Assembly: GCA_016839275.1 (NCBI GenBank)
Contig: JAEOUM010000114.1
Coordinates: 1 to 43,509, forward strand
Length of the DNA stretch: 43,509 bases
DNA from: Candidatus Thorarchaeota archaeon
GTDB taxonomy: Archaea > Asgardarchaeota > Thorarchaeia > Thorarchaeales > Thorarchaeaceae
Reading direction: 5' to 3'
How positions within the stretch are numbered: the first letter of the stretch is position 1; each line of letters begins with the position of its first letter. Both the position numbers and the translations under genes were made by a program. The notes under the pieces were generated by a model that was not told where the DNA came from, did not search any database, and saw nothing but the letters and a program-made list of their open reading frames with translations. Positions 33,741-41,811 of the stretch are shown in pieces.

Positions 33741-34757
33741 TTATCTTGAACTAGGTCTCACACTGGCATGAATCTTGATATCATCACCAATACGTAGTGC
33801 CTTAATCACTTCTCTAAAGCTTCGTGTGGGTTCATAGGCAGCACAGTCTATTCTCTGCCTGCCATCCCGAACACCGAATACCACATGACCGCCATCTATT
33901 ATTTTTGGACGACTCTCTACAAAACCGTGAACAATGGATGCCATGTACGGTCTCAAGTCTTGTATCTTGGATGTATACCTGAGATGCTCTCCTGTTCCTT
34001 GGTTACTCCTGAAAATCATCCATCTATCAATATTTTGCCCACTTTTCACAAGATTTGCTGCGTCCCTAACATCTTCTGCGGTTTCACCTCTAATTCCAAA
34101 GATAACTGGATCCGGGCCATGAGGTTCTATCAAAAGTTTCCCATCTGTTGGATCAACATTCGAAAAGACCTTATTTCCCATTCTGTTGACCATCTCAAGT
34201 ACCGACTCTAAATCCACAGCTCGCTTCTGTCCACATTGGTCCATCGCACGATATGCAATGAACTCGTAAGTATGGTCCTCCTCAAGAGCGTTCCCAACAG
34301 CTGAAAGCGCTCCAATCAGCCCCCTCCCATTTCCTCCCTCATAGTGGACTATGTTGTTCCTCTTAACAAGTCTACGCGCTAAATCTATGGGAACCGTCCG
34401 CCATAGCGCTTGTCGTGAGAGGACTCGAACATCTGCAGGTATCTCTTCTGCAATGACCACAACACCGGGATTTGTGTTGGGGTATGTTTCATCTACGTAG
34501 TTGTGCACCATTTGTTCGATATACTCCATCATCTCATTAATCCGACCAACGTCGAAGAGAAATTGAAGTGCGACAGCTCCATTGCCACGGGTTCTATAGG
34601 GAATCCCTGGATTAAGTCGAACTAGCCGAGGATAGTCTTTCCACTCTGCGTGCTCTTTTGTGAAATATTCTACTAACTGGCTTGCAAAGTGTGTTGTACA
34701 GCCACCTTGCGGACTGTCGATATCGTCAAGGCCAATGTGGATTTCCTTAATGCTCAT
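33741..34757 (-). CDS. tiaS: TiaS, main part: tRNA(Ile2) 2-agmatinylcytidine synthetase
   Basis: TiaS converts C34 of tRNA-Ile(CAU) to agmatidine so that it reads AUA; it uses ATP and agmatine. 338 residues here: EIHIGLDDIDSPQGGCTTHF is the conserved N-terminal segment (catalytic Asp-rich), RLNPGIPYRTRGNGAVAL and HYEGGNGRGLIGALSAVG are the kinase-domain loops, and an OB-like part ends at IKIHASVRPSSR with TAA. Full-length TiaS continues into a zinc ribbon, found in the same frame after the stop. The ATG at 34757 overlaps the TGA of the upstream gene (ATGA), so it is favoured over the start at 34775. Confidence 0.92.
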   Translation of the reverse strand: MSIKEIHIGLDDIDSPQGGCTTHFASQLVEYFTKEHAEWKDYPRLVRLNPGIPYRTRGNGAVALQFLFDVGRINEMMEYIEQMVHNYVDETYPNTNPGVVVIAEEIPADVRVLSRQALWRTVPIDLARRLVKRNNIVHYEGGNGRGLIGALSAVGNALEEDHTYEFIAYRAMDQCGQKRAVDLESVLEMVNRMGNKVFSNVDPTDGKLLIEPHGPDPVIFGIRGETAEDVRDAANLVKSGQNIDRWMIFRSNQGTGEHLRYTSKIQDLRPYMASIVHGFVESRPKIIDGGHVVFGVRDGRQRIDCAAYEPTRSFREVIKALRIGDDIKIHASVRPSSR

Positions 34758-35023
34758 ACCACTCTCTTCCGACAATTATTGCAGATAGTAGACTCATCCA
34801 CTTTTATTCCATGGTCCTCACACACAAGGCTACCACAGATATTACATGCTCGCGAAGCAAGATATTCTTGGCATATATGGCATCTAGCCTCTTTACAATT
34901 CAGGCATAATTCATCGCTGTCCATACATTCATTGCATACACCCGCTCCACACATCTTACAAGATACAAGCTGTCTACCTTCCTCACTGCAGATCTCGCAT
35001 GAGATTCCTGGTACGTAGTGCAT
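34754..35023 (-). CDS. Small multi-zinc-finger (CxxC-rich) protein
   Basis: About 89 aa from the ATG at 35023 (a TTG at 35092 is also in frame). Almost all of it is zinc knuckles: C-E-I-C, C-K-M-C, C-N-E-C, C-L-N-C, C-H-I-C, C-N-I-C, C-E-D-H and C-N-N-C, spaced like RING/B-box/treble-clef folds. Four zinc ions could be bound. The exact family is not clear to me. Its stop overlaps the tiaS start, so it might function with the modification enzyme or simply be cotranscribed. Confidence 0.78.
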   Translation of the reverse strand: MHYVPGISCEICSEEGRQLVSCKMCGAGVCNECMDSDELCLNCKEARCHICQEYLASRACNICGSLVCEDHGIKVDESTICNNCRKRVV

Positions 35024-35079
35024 TCTCAGTATTTCCTCTCTGTTGAGGCTTATGACAACACAGAAATCCTTTACCCTTT

Positions 35080-35625
35080 TTGGATGATACAATTGGTGAA
35101 GCTAGAGTGACTACAAAACCGAGAATCCTCATCTATCATGCTGGACAGTGTGCTCCAAAGAAATGCACAGGGATACGACTTAGTAGAATGAAGAAAAGTC
35201 AGATTCTAACTAGTATGAGCCAAATCCCTCGTGGAGGTGTTGTTCTCAATCCTGTATCAGAAATTGCATTCTCAAGGGCTGATAGGGATGCCCTGCTTGT
35301 TTCAGGTCTCGTTGCCCTCGATTGTTCTTGGAAGAAGGCTGAAGAGATATTTGCAAGTTCCAGACTAGGTGTACAGAGGGCACTACCCTACCTACTTGCA
35401 GCTAATCCTATCAATACATACAAACCAATCAAACTCTCCACTGCTGAGGCTATTGCTGCAGCTCTCTACATCGCCGGATTCAAAGAACTTGCTGAGGATA
35501 CGATGTCAATCTTCAAATGGGGTCCCTCCTTCATAACACTGAATCATGATCTTTTAGAGGATTATTCAAGATGCTCCACAAGCGGTGAAGTTGTTCAAGT
35601 TCAGAAAGAGTACATGGAATTATAG
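35080..35625 (+). CDS. tsr3: Tsr3: 16S rRNA aminocarboxypropyltransferase
   Basis: Transfers the 3-amino-3-carboxypropyl group of SAM to a hypermodified nucleotide of small-subunit rRNA. 181 aa, DUF367/RLI-like type. Visible features: ILIYHAGQCAPKKCTG, VVLNPVSEIAFSRADR, GLVALDCSWKKAEE (cofactor-binding D-C-S-W), LPYLLAANPINTYKP and AIAAALYIAGF. TTG start at 35080, divergent to the zinc-finger gene. RNase P RNA follows on the opposite strand. Confidence 0.95.
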   Translation: MDDTIGEARVTTKPRILIYHAGQCAPKKCTGIRLSRMKKSQILTSMSQIPRGGVVLNPVSEIAFSRADRDALLVSGLVALDCSWKKAEEIFASSRLGVQRALPYLLAANPINTYKPIKLSTAEAIAAALYIAGFKELAEDTMSIFKWGPSFITLNHDLLEDYSRCSTSGEVVQVQKEYMEL

Positions 35626-35644
35626 AGAGATTGAAAAATATAAT

Positions 35645-35997
35645 GTAGCTCTGGTCCAGAGAGTAACCCCAATTCTGTTCCATCTCATCTCGTTACCGTT
35701 ATGAGATCTTGCAACATCGAACTAAGCTTCCTACCCTACACCTCAGGTCGACACATCAACAGTGTATTCTTGGAATTGCTCAACCGGTGATGGGCCGTTT
35801 CAACCAAGCCAAACGAGTCCTCAACAGATTCAAGTCTGTATCATTGTCACGCCCGTTCGGAGGTGTCGTTTCTGTTCCCAGAGCGAGGCTCTCGCCTCCC
35901 TTCTTTCGTTGGACCGGCGCCGACATGAGTCGGGAGTTTCCTCAGCTCTCATCCCTGAGGATGAGTACCGTCAGTTGCGCTTCTGCTCCAGAGCTAC
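35645..35997 (-). ncRNA. rnpB: RNase P RNA
   Basis: 353 nt on the minus strand; the catalytic RNA that matures tRNA 5' ends. P1 is formed by GTAGCTCTGG at 35997-35988 and CCAGAGCTAC at 35654-35645, a perfect 10-bp end helix. CR-I is GCTGAGGAAACTCCCGACTC at 35946-35927 (the universal GAGGAAA-U/C-UCC). CR-V is GGAACAGAATTGGGGTTAC at 35681-35663, which pairs with CR-I to form P4. GGGAACAGAAACGACAC in the middle matches the CR-II/III region. Long plus-strand frames here are incidental. Ends are placed at P1. Confidence 0.93.
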
Positions 35998-36018
35998 GTT
36001 ATTCACTCGAATGTAACT

Positions 36019-36026
36019 CATAAAAA
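36019..36026 (-). promoter_or_regulatory. Candidate TATA box of rnpB
   Basis: TTTTTATG on the minus strand lies about 25 bases before the 5' end of the RNase P RNA, the normal distance for an archaeal TATA box. Judged by position and A/T content only. Confidence 0.4.
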
Positions 36027-36039
36027 GATGATTAATTTT

Positions 36040-37053
36040 CTAATTGACAACATCAGTATGTTTCTTCCACATTTGAGGATATCTTCCTCTGACCATCAAA
36101 ACTCGCTCGCTAGTAGCCACAATCCCGCTTTTTGCCTTGGCTATTCTCTCACTAATATCATTACTCCTGGCTAATGCAACAGCTTCTCCCTTCAGAGTCT
36201 TAAGGAGGATTAGGTCTCCCTTCACGATGCCAGTGTTTAGCGTGACCACTCCTGTTGCAGCTAGGTCTGCACCGTGACATATTGCATCGACTGCAGAATC
36301 GCGTATCTGAATAAAAGGAAGATGACTAAGGGCGAATTCCACCGGCAAGAGATATTTACGAAGGAGCTTTTCATCTCCATCCTCTTTCCAGAAGATATAG
36401 GCATCCTTGAGGTCATACAATGAACACAGATGTATATCCTCTTTGAATGCTCCAACCCGTGTTCGACGAAGCTCTCTCATATGCCCTCCAACACCAAGAG
36501 CTTCTCCTATATCAAAGCAGAGCTTTCGAACATAGGTTCCTGCTTCGCATCCAACTCGAAAGAGGACAAGTCTTCCTTTGATTTCGATGATTTGATTATA
36601 GTAAATTTCACGAACTCGTAAAACACGCTTCACTGATGACCTGAGTGGAGGTTTCTGATAGATTTTACCTATGAACTCTTGAATAACTCGTTGTATCTCT
36701 TCTTCTGGTGATGAGTGATGAAGTTCTAGAACACAGACATATTCTTTTCCAGCTGGAAGAAGCGCTTGCATAGCTTTCGTAGCATTTCCTATACCTGTCG
36801 GGAGAATACCTGTTACACCTGGATCCAACGTTCCTCCGTGACCCACACGATCTACATTGAGTATTTTCTTGACCCAAGTCGCAACCTCATGGCTTGTTGG
36901 CCCTGCTGGTTTGTCGAGGACTATAACACCATTCTCGAGGAGATATTCGATAGGGAGATTATCAAGCGAAGAGAATCCATACTCTGGATTCGTCGTGTCT
37001 GATGCTCTTTGAATAATTTCACGAGGTTGGTCTGAAGGCAGAAGGCCCACCAA
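36040..37053 (-). CDS. cbf5: Cbf5 (archaeal dyskerin), H/ACA RNP pseudouridine synthase
   Basis: 337 aa. Catalytic core of H/ACA ribonucleoproteins, also able to form pseudouridine 55 in tRNA. GVIVLDKPAGPTSHEVATWV and VGHGGTLDPGVTGILPTGIG carry the catalytic Asp; KEYVCVLELH, QKPPLRSSVKR and GTYVRKLCFDIGE follow. The C-terminal PUA domain spans about 245-325 (AICHGADLAATGVV). A TTG start gives the N-terminal extension usual in archaea. Nop10/Gar1 genes were not seen nearby. Confidence 0.96.
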   Translation of the reverse strand: MVGLLPSDQPREIIQRASDTTNPEYGFSSLDNLPIEYLLENGVIVLDKPAGPTSHEVATWVKKILNVDRVGHGGTLDPGVTGILPTGIGNATKAMQALLPAGKEYVCVLELHHSSPEEEIQRVIQEFIGKIYQKPPLRSSVKRVLRVREIYYNQIIEIKGRLVLFRVGCEAGTYVRKLCFDIGEALGVGGHMRELRRTRVGAFKEDIHLCSLYDLKDAYIFWKEDGDEKLLRKYLLPVEFALSHLPFIQIRDSAVDAICHGADLAATGVVTLNTGIVKGDLILLKTLKGEAVALARSNDISERIAKAKSGIVATSERVLMVRGRYPQMWKKHTDVVN

Positions 37054-37084
37054 TCACAGACACTCCTTTAATATCTATTCTTGT

Positions 37085-37366
37085 CTAGAACTCAAATCGA
37101 ATTTTCTGTCGGAATTTGTCGGTAAGACCTGCTTCCTCAATTGCTTTTGCAACAGATTCGTCATCCGCTCCTTTGGAGATTGGAAGCACAGTTTCTAGTG
37201 GCTCAAGATGTCGAGTATTGCAATTACGCCGTCTGACTCCACTAAGATTCTTAGGTCCAGTGATGACTACATAACTATCATCCGTAATCTCCACGATGAC
37301 ACAGTGGCTTCCAGTCTCTCGACCTACCACCTTCACACAGATTCTACCAATATCGTACAAATTCAT
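37085..37366 (-). CDS. rpl14e: Ribosomal protein eL14 (L14e)
   Basis: About 93 aa. MNLYDIGRICVKVVGRETGS and CVIVEITDDSYVVITGPK form the KOW-type fold, and RRRNCNTRHLEPL is the conserved RNA-binding end. The ATG at 37366 has GAGGTG at the right distance; a GTG at 37375 would place that GAGGTG inside the start. Cmk lies upstream and cbf5 downstream, as in other archaea. Confidence 0.95.
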   Translation of the reverse strand: MNLYDIGRICVKVVGRETGSHCVIVEITDDSYVVITGPKNLSGVRRRNCNTRHLEPLETVLPISKGADDESVAKAIEEAGLTDKFRQKIRFEF

Positions 37367-37496
37367 ATCAATCACACCTCACCTTGTCCATAGTCTGCAA
37401 CCAAGTCACCTCGGTGTATCATCCCTCTGGACTGGGAGAATACCGTCACTTGTTTTTGTTCACAATATGAGCTTTCCGCTAGGACCTGCATAGGTC

Positions 37497-38042
37497 TTAT
37501 TTTGTTTCAAGATCAAAATATGTTTCAACAGCCGCAATTATTATCTTGCTAACTCCATCAAGAGAGTATTTTCCTGTATTGAGAATAAGATCATAGATAG
37601 ATAGGTCTGAAACATCCACCTTGTAGTACTCAAGATACCTTGCTTTCTCACTGCCTTCGCGCTGAATGGTTTCCCGCCGAGCAAACTCAAATTCAGCACC
37701 ATCTCGCGCGGCTATCCGCTTGATTCTTACATCAAGGGGTGCGGTTAAAAGTATCTTCAGGTCTGCATATTCTCCTGCCATCCACGCTGCAAGCTGACCA
37801 TCGATGACAGCATCGCCCTTTTTTGCCTCTTTCCTCTGGGTGTCATCAATTAACTTATCAATTTCCTCATCGCCCTCAGCTACGCGGCAGAACTCCTCTA
37901 AGGTCAGCCCTCTCTCCTTCGCTAGTTGTCGGAATGTGGCACCTGCAGAGATTCTCCTCAAATTGAACCTCTTTGCGACAGCATCCGCGACAGAGCTCTT
38001 TCCTGTTCCATGAAGCCCGCCAATAGTGATGACTCGCTTCAT
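37497..38042 (-). CDS. cmk: Cytidylate kinase, archaeal type
   Basis: Phosphorylates CMP/dCMP. 181 aa with the P-loop GGLHGTGKSS, the substrate part RRISAGATFRQLAKERG, DAVIDGQLAAWMAG and the lid RDGAEFEFARRETIQRE. Short archaeal form without the bacterial insertion. Located four bases downstream of eL34, so cotranscribed. Confidence 0.95.
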   Translation of the reverse strand: MKRVITIGGLHGTGKSSVADAVAKRFNLRRISAGATFRQLAKERGLTLEEFCRVAEGDEEIDKLIDDTQRKEAKKGDAVIDGQLAAWMAGEYADLKILLTAPLDVRIKRIAARDGAEFEFARRETIQREGSEKARYLEYYKVDVSDLSIYDLILNTGKYSLDGVSKIIIAAVETYFDLETK

Positions 38043-38046
38043 CTTT

Positions 38047-38313
38047 CTACTCTCGGGTTTTTGCGATTATCGAACGACGAACAGCTGCGGGTGACAGTAC
38101 TCCACCGTAAGGACGGTTGGGCCGTTTTGATGAACGACTTGCTTTTCTGCTTAGTCGATATAACGAGTTCTTTGGAAGCTGAAGCTGCGATCCGGTCATG
38201 GGGCAGATACCTCCAGATTTGTAGAACTTCTGTCTATGTACGACTCTTCTGCCACCTGGAGTCTTAATCATTCGATTTGCTCTTCCTCTTGTTAGTTGAC
38301 CGGGTCGTGCCAT
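38047..38313 (-). CDS. rpl34e: Ribosomal protein eL34 (L34e)
   Basis: 88 aa. TPGGRRVVHRQKFYKSG, then RPNRPYGGVLSPAAVRRSII, are the diagnostic parts. Archaeal eL34 often has four zinc-binding cysteines; here only one Cys (GGICPMTGSQL) remains, so the zinc site is lost. ATG start; cmk follows directly. Confidence 0.94.
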   Translation of the reverse strand: MARPGQLTRGRANRMIKTPGGRRVVHRQKFYKSGGICPMTGSQLQLPKNSLYRLSRKASRSSKRPNRPYGGVLSPAAVRRSIIAKTRE

Positions 38314-38395
38314 GATTCAACACCATTCCTATATTATTCCACTGAATCCCTTGGCAGCTCTCTTTTAAGCAAAGCGGTGGGTCGTTTATGAATCA

Positions 38396-38965
38396 CTAGG
38401 TCTGAGGTGTCATGACTTGGGTGCCCATGATTCTTTGAAGAATGCTAGAGAGGCCAAGGCCTACGATGAAGTAGAAGATGTAATATGTCAGACCAAAGCC
38501 TGCTTCGGTAGCTCTACCGCCCATACCTACTAGAAATGGCAGCACTTTCTGCAGATTGAATGGTATTACCGCAACTATCTGTTCTGTGCCGTCTATTGTA
38601 TAAAAGCCTCTAAGTATTGTGAAGATAAGCATGAATGGAATGAGAAATATCAGAGATGGCTTACATCGAGAGCTCAACTGCTCGCGTTGGATTCTGTCAA
38701 TGTATGCCTTTCTTCTTTTTACTTTCTTGAGTAGTTTTTCGTTCTGGGTTCTCTTCGCCTCCTTCTCCATCTCTTGGTACTGCTTGATTTCCAGCTGTTG
38801 GCGTTGAAGTCGTCGCATATCAGAGAACCGTCTCATTGCTAAGTTACTCAATGTCGATACAACGACTGACACAATCATAATGAATAACCCAGAAAAGGGT
38901 GGCTTCTGGAACAGCTGAAATGTCGTTGCAAACCATATTGCAAAGTCCGTGAAGAGATCCTGCAC
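38396..38965 (-). CDS. DUF106 / EMC3-TMCO1-like membrane insertase
   Basis: 189 aa. Three main membrane helices: PPFSGLFIMIVSVVVSTLSN near the N-terminus, SLIFLIPFMLIFTILRGFY, and FGLTYYIFYFIVGLGLSSIL. A positively charged cytoplasmic coiled coil (RRLQRQQLEIKQYQEMEKEA, then KKVKRRKAYIDRI) lies between helices 1 and 2. This is the Oxa1-superfamily layout of archaeal DUF106, related to Get1, EMC3 and TMCO1, which insert tail-anchored and other proteins. Start GTG at 38965, six bases after the Adk stop. Confidence 0.92.
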   Translation of the reverse strand: MQDLFTDFAIWFATTFQLFQKPPFSGLFIMIVSVVVSTLSNLAMRRFSDMRRLQRQQLEIKQYQEMEKEAKRTQNEKLLKKVKRRKAYIDRIQREQLSSRCKPSLIFLIPFMLIFTILRGFYTIDGTEQIVAVIPFNLQKVLPFLVGMGGRATEAGFGLTYYIFYFIVGLGLSSILQRIMGTQVMTPQT

Positions 38966-38971
38966 CTGTTT

Positions 38972-39562
38972 CTACTCCATTAACGTCTGAGCCAATTCAG
39001 CAGCGGCTTCTTCAACTTTACCCTCTCGGTTCATGATTCTCCTTACCGTGGCTCCGGTGAGGGTTCCTACTGAAATGGCTGCTGCCCTACACATCTCTTG
39101 ATGTATTTGAATATCACTGATTGCTTGAGAATCACGAGTCCGTGTTTCATCACTACTTCTTCGACCCGCTATCTTCTCGGAGTCGGCCTCGATAAGTACC
39201 ACAGTCTTTGGCTGGATTGCTCGCACCACCCACTCAGGAAGACCAATCAGGTACCCATTATTCGTCTGGATGAGGGTATGAGTGTCCACAATCACTTTGG
39301 CTTTTCGAGCCTTCTCGGCTATTGCTTGTCCAGCAAGCCTCTGGTTATCCCGTTGCTGAGAAGTAGGCATTTTTCTCATCTCATCACGATTTTTGACTTG
39401 ACCTGCCTTTGATGCCACTTCAAACATCTCTGTACCAAAGTTCAAGACTAGCACGTCTTCGCCATGTTTTTGCTTGCAAATTTCCACAGCAGTATTGATC
39501 ACAGTTGTCTTTCCGACACCTGGAATACCAGTCACAATGACAACATTTCTTGACTCACTCAT
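38972..39562 (-). CDS. adkA: Adenylate kinase, archaeal type
   Basis: Interconverts AMP, ADP and ATP. 196 aa with the P-loop VTGIPGVGKTTVI, the AMP-binding MFEVASKAG and RDEMRKM, VIVDTHTLIQTNNGYLIGLP and ADSEKIAGRRSSDETRTRD. This is the short archaeal AdkA type, not the bacterial one. First of the adk-DUF106-eL34-cmk-eL14-cbf5 run; ATG start. Confidence 0.95.
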   Translation of the reverse strand: MSESRNVVIVTGIPGVGKTTVINTAVEICKQKHGEDVLVLNFGTEMFEVASKAGQVKNRDEMRKMPTSQQRDNQRLAGQAIAEKARKAKVIVDTHTLIQTNNGYLIGLPEWVVRAIQPKTVVLIEADSEKIAGRRSSDETRTRDSQAISDIQIHQEMCRAAAISVGTLTGATVRRIMNREGKVEEAAAELAQTLME

Positions 39563-39654
39563 CGAGTGGACTCACCTTCGACTCAGAAATTGACGGCACG
39601 GTCGAATGAGGTGGTTATAATTCCTTCTATGCATCTTAAGCAAGGCTTACAGTA

Positions 39655-40593
39655 CTATCCAAAGAAACGCTTGAGCATTCTGCATATAACAAGTCCAACC
39701 CAGAAACTAGTATTCTTGTCTCCTGCTCCCTTAAGAAGATACAAATTCCAGCTCCCGTCGCTCTTCTGTTGACTCACAAACCAATCTATTGCATCTCTTA
39801 TATTCTGCTGATCTGCAGAGAATCCTAATCTCGAAAGAGTGTCCAACACAGATAAGACATCACTAAACCAGAATGGGAATGTGATTCTAGTCCAGTATTC
39901 AGGTGCTTTTCTGTCCGTGTAATTATCTGCCTTGAATATCTGGGTAGTAAGTCTCTCACCAGCCAGCAAAACATCTGCATGACGGTTGTATTTAGGATGG
40001 ACTGCAAAAGATCTTAGAACCACACCGGTGATCATTTGCGAGAAGCGTTTCTCTCTCCTTGGCTGCACAGGTTCTGTCAGTTTTATTACCTCTCCCCACC
40101 TCAGATGTTCAGTACGAAGAGGCACTGTCCATCCTCCATCATCTTGGCGAATGGAGAGTAACCATTGAAGGCCTCGCTCTATAGGTTCGTCATCAATAAA
40201 TCCTGCTTTAATCAAAATCTCAAGATACGCAGCAGTATAGTTTGGACTGTACTGATTTCGATAGATACCTCTGAAGTCGCCTTCCTCGGTCTGACAACTT
40301 AAAAGGAAATTTGCAGCTTTCTGCACTGCGGGATGGTTTCTATTCAGGAGATACTTCTCAACAAGTATACCAAGCTGCCGGAAGGTTTCAAGTTGTTTGT
40401 ATCCTGAAACTTCGATTGGGTCTGTCTTCTTCTTAGGATATTTCCAAGAGCCATCCTCTTGTTGCTTTCTAAGGATTCTTTGCACGGATTGCAGATTCCA
40501 GAGGGAAGTAACTGGACCTGGATCTACTCCTCGAAGGTCTCGTAACACCTGATATTGAAGAGCATCGTTATCAACGCCCTCGAATTGCGGCAA
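39655..40593 (-). CDS. Terpene-cyclase / prenyltransferase-type alpha-alpha barrel protein
   Basis: 312 residues from a TTG at 40593. QW-like repeats are visible: ILRKQQEDGSWKYP, FLLSCQTEEGDFRG, WLLSIRQDDGGWTVP and WFVSQQKSDGSWNL (each Q-x2-D/E-G-x-W/F), the mark of squalene-hopene cyclase and protein prenyltransferase beta folds. No DxDD catalytic motif is seen, so cyclase activity is uncertain. The frame is open upstream to 40660 (W-R-N-R-L-K-Y-D-P-L-P, likely part of the protein) yet has no ATG or GTG there. Probably cotranscribed with the AstE/AspA-like gene. Confidence 0.75.
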   Translation of the reverse strand: MPQFEGVDNDALQYQVLRDLRGVDPGPVTSLWNLQSVQRILRKQQEDGSWKYPKKKTDPIEVSGYKQLETFRQLGILVEKYLLNRNHPAVQKAANFLLSCQTEEGDFRGIYRNQYSPNYTAAYLEILIKAGFIDDEPIERGLQWLLSIRQDDGGWTVPLRTEHLRWGEVIKLTEPVQPRREKRFSQMITGVVLRSFAVHPKYNRHADVLLAGERLTTQIFKADNYTDRKAPEYWTRITFPFWFSDVLSVLDTLSRLGFSADQQNIRDAIDWFVSQQKSDGSWNLYLLKGAGDKNTSFWVGLVICRMLKRFFG

Positions 40594-40665
40594 TGGATCG
40601 TACTTCAGACGGTTACGCCATTTCGTATGGAAAACCTCCTTGTCATCATGTGCGCTTTCCAGTTA

Positions 40666-41742
40666 TCACTTATCGCTCGAAGTAAAGGCATATGCAATAT
40701 TGGCTCCAGTTTGTACTGCCTGCAGACTGCCTGGTGTGCCCAAGATATCTCCGCATGGGTATGCCCAAATATATCCATTAACCGGGCTTTTCACTTGCTC
40801 AAGGACATCGCCATAGAGGTCATAGATCTCTGCAAATATGTCTCCTCTCTTCAGAAACGCACCTGGTGCCTTCTTGAATCGAATGAGCCCGCCTCTATTC
40901 GCTCTTACAATCCCATGAAAGGTACAAACACCGGGTATGATGGTTATGCCCTTCTGTTTCTCAATACTGCCATCGATCATATCGAACTCTTTCATGATAT
41001 TAAGAACCCCCCTGATACCTACCGTTGTTGAGGGCTCTGATATCCAGCGACCGTCGATGAGTTCAATCAGTATGTCTGGAACGCTGTTCTTGACAGCCAA
41101 ATTTGCGAGGGTGTCCGGTGCCTTCTCTTTGAGGGGTACGCTCTCAACGACATTTGTCACACCGAACGCTTTGGCCATTCTCTCAAGGCTTTCTCTTGTC
41201 GATGGATTCCCAATATTAATCTCAGTGAAGAAGAGCGAGTCCGGTCTCACATTACAATGTATATTGACGACCATGTCTGCCTTGCTCCATGCTTCCTCCC
41301 ACAGAGCGTGGGCCAATCTTTCTGTTGCCGTTCCAGAGGGCTGGTCTGCAGTCAGAGGACTTGCACTTCCTCCACCCCCCAGGTCAAGATTGTCTATCCA
41401 CGAGAGATACTGGTGGTGCATGAAGGCAAGCGGATTTTCAACTGGGATTCCTATTATTGCTCCTCGCAGGCTTTTTGGATTGACTCGCTCTCGCATTATT
41501 TTGAGAATGACCTCGATTCCCTGTATCTCAATACCATGCTGCGTTGACACCATGAGCAGAGTAGGCCCGTCCTTCTCTCCATTCATCACCAAGACGGGAA
41601 TATCAATGGAAGTGGTTGTGTTGAGCTCGATTCCTTTGATGACACCCTTCTTGAGTTCGCCTCTTTTCGCAGTTGCTGTTCCTACTGTGAGACTCGTTGG
41701 CAATTCTCTAACCTCATTGTGAACATATACAGAGGCTCCCAT
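40666..41742 (-). CDS. AstE/AspA-like M14-type deacylase
   Basis: 358 aa of the succinylglutamate desuccinylase/aspartoacylase family. STQHGIEIQGIEVI gives the zinc H-x-x-E, then RGAIIGIPVENPLAF, WIDNLDLG (with the usual N-x-x-R region changed) and MVVNIHCN, whose His is the third zinc ligand. DILIELIDGRW holds the catalytic Glu candidate. The C-terminal beta domain runs ANRGGLIRFKKAPGAFLKRG. The substrate is unknown. Inserted between secY and adkA, which are often adjacent in other archaea. ATG start. Confidence 0.87.
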   Translation of the reverse strand: MGASVYVHNEVRELPTSLTVGTATAKRGELKKGVIKGIELNTTTSIDIPVLVMNGEKDGPTLLMVSTQHGIEIQGIEVILKIMRERVNPKSLRGAIIGIPVENPLAFMHHQYLSWIDNLDLGGGGSASPLTADQPSGTATERLAHALWEEAWSKADMVVNIHCNVRPDSLFFTEINIGNPSTRESLERMAKAFGVTNVVESVPLKEKAPDTLANLAVKNSVPDILIELIDGRWISEPSTTVGIRGVLNIMKEFDMIDGSIEKQKGITIIPGVCTFHGIVRANRGGLIRFKKAPGAFLKRGDIFAEIYDLYGDVLEQVKSPVNGYIWAYPCGDILGTPGSLQAVQTGANIAYAFTSSDK

Positions 41743-41811
41743 AAATACACCATGGTATGAAGCGTATCAAGAAATGGAAAAGAAAGGGGTCACTGTGGAC
41801 CCCTATTTGTT

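Noticed and set aside
33741-33743. Pyrrolysine-type recoding of the tiaS internal stop
   Set aside because: The codon is TAA, not TAG; TAA also ends other genes here, for example at 20885-20887.
35709-36023. Plus-strand reading frames of 84-104 codons
   Set aside because: They are antisense to RNase P RNA, whose conserved CR-I and CR-V sequences and P1 helix explain the region.
40937-41722. Plus-strand 261-codon frame opposite the AstE/AspA-like gene
   Set aside because: It is a long shadow frame; the minus-strand protein has clear family motifs, while this translation has none.
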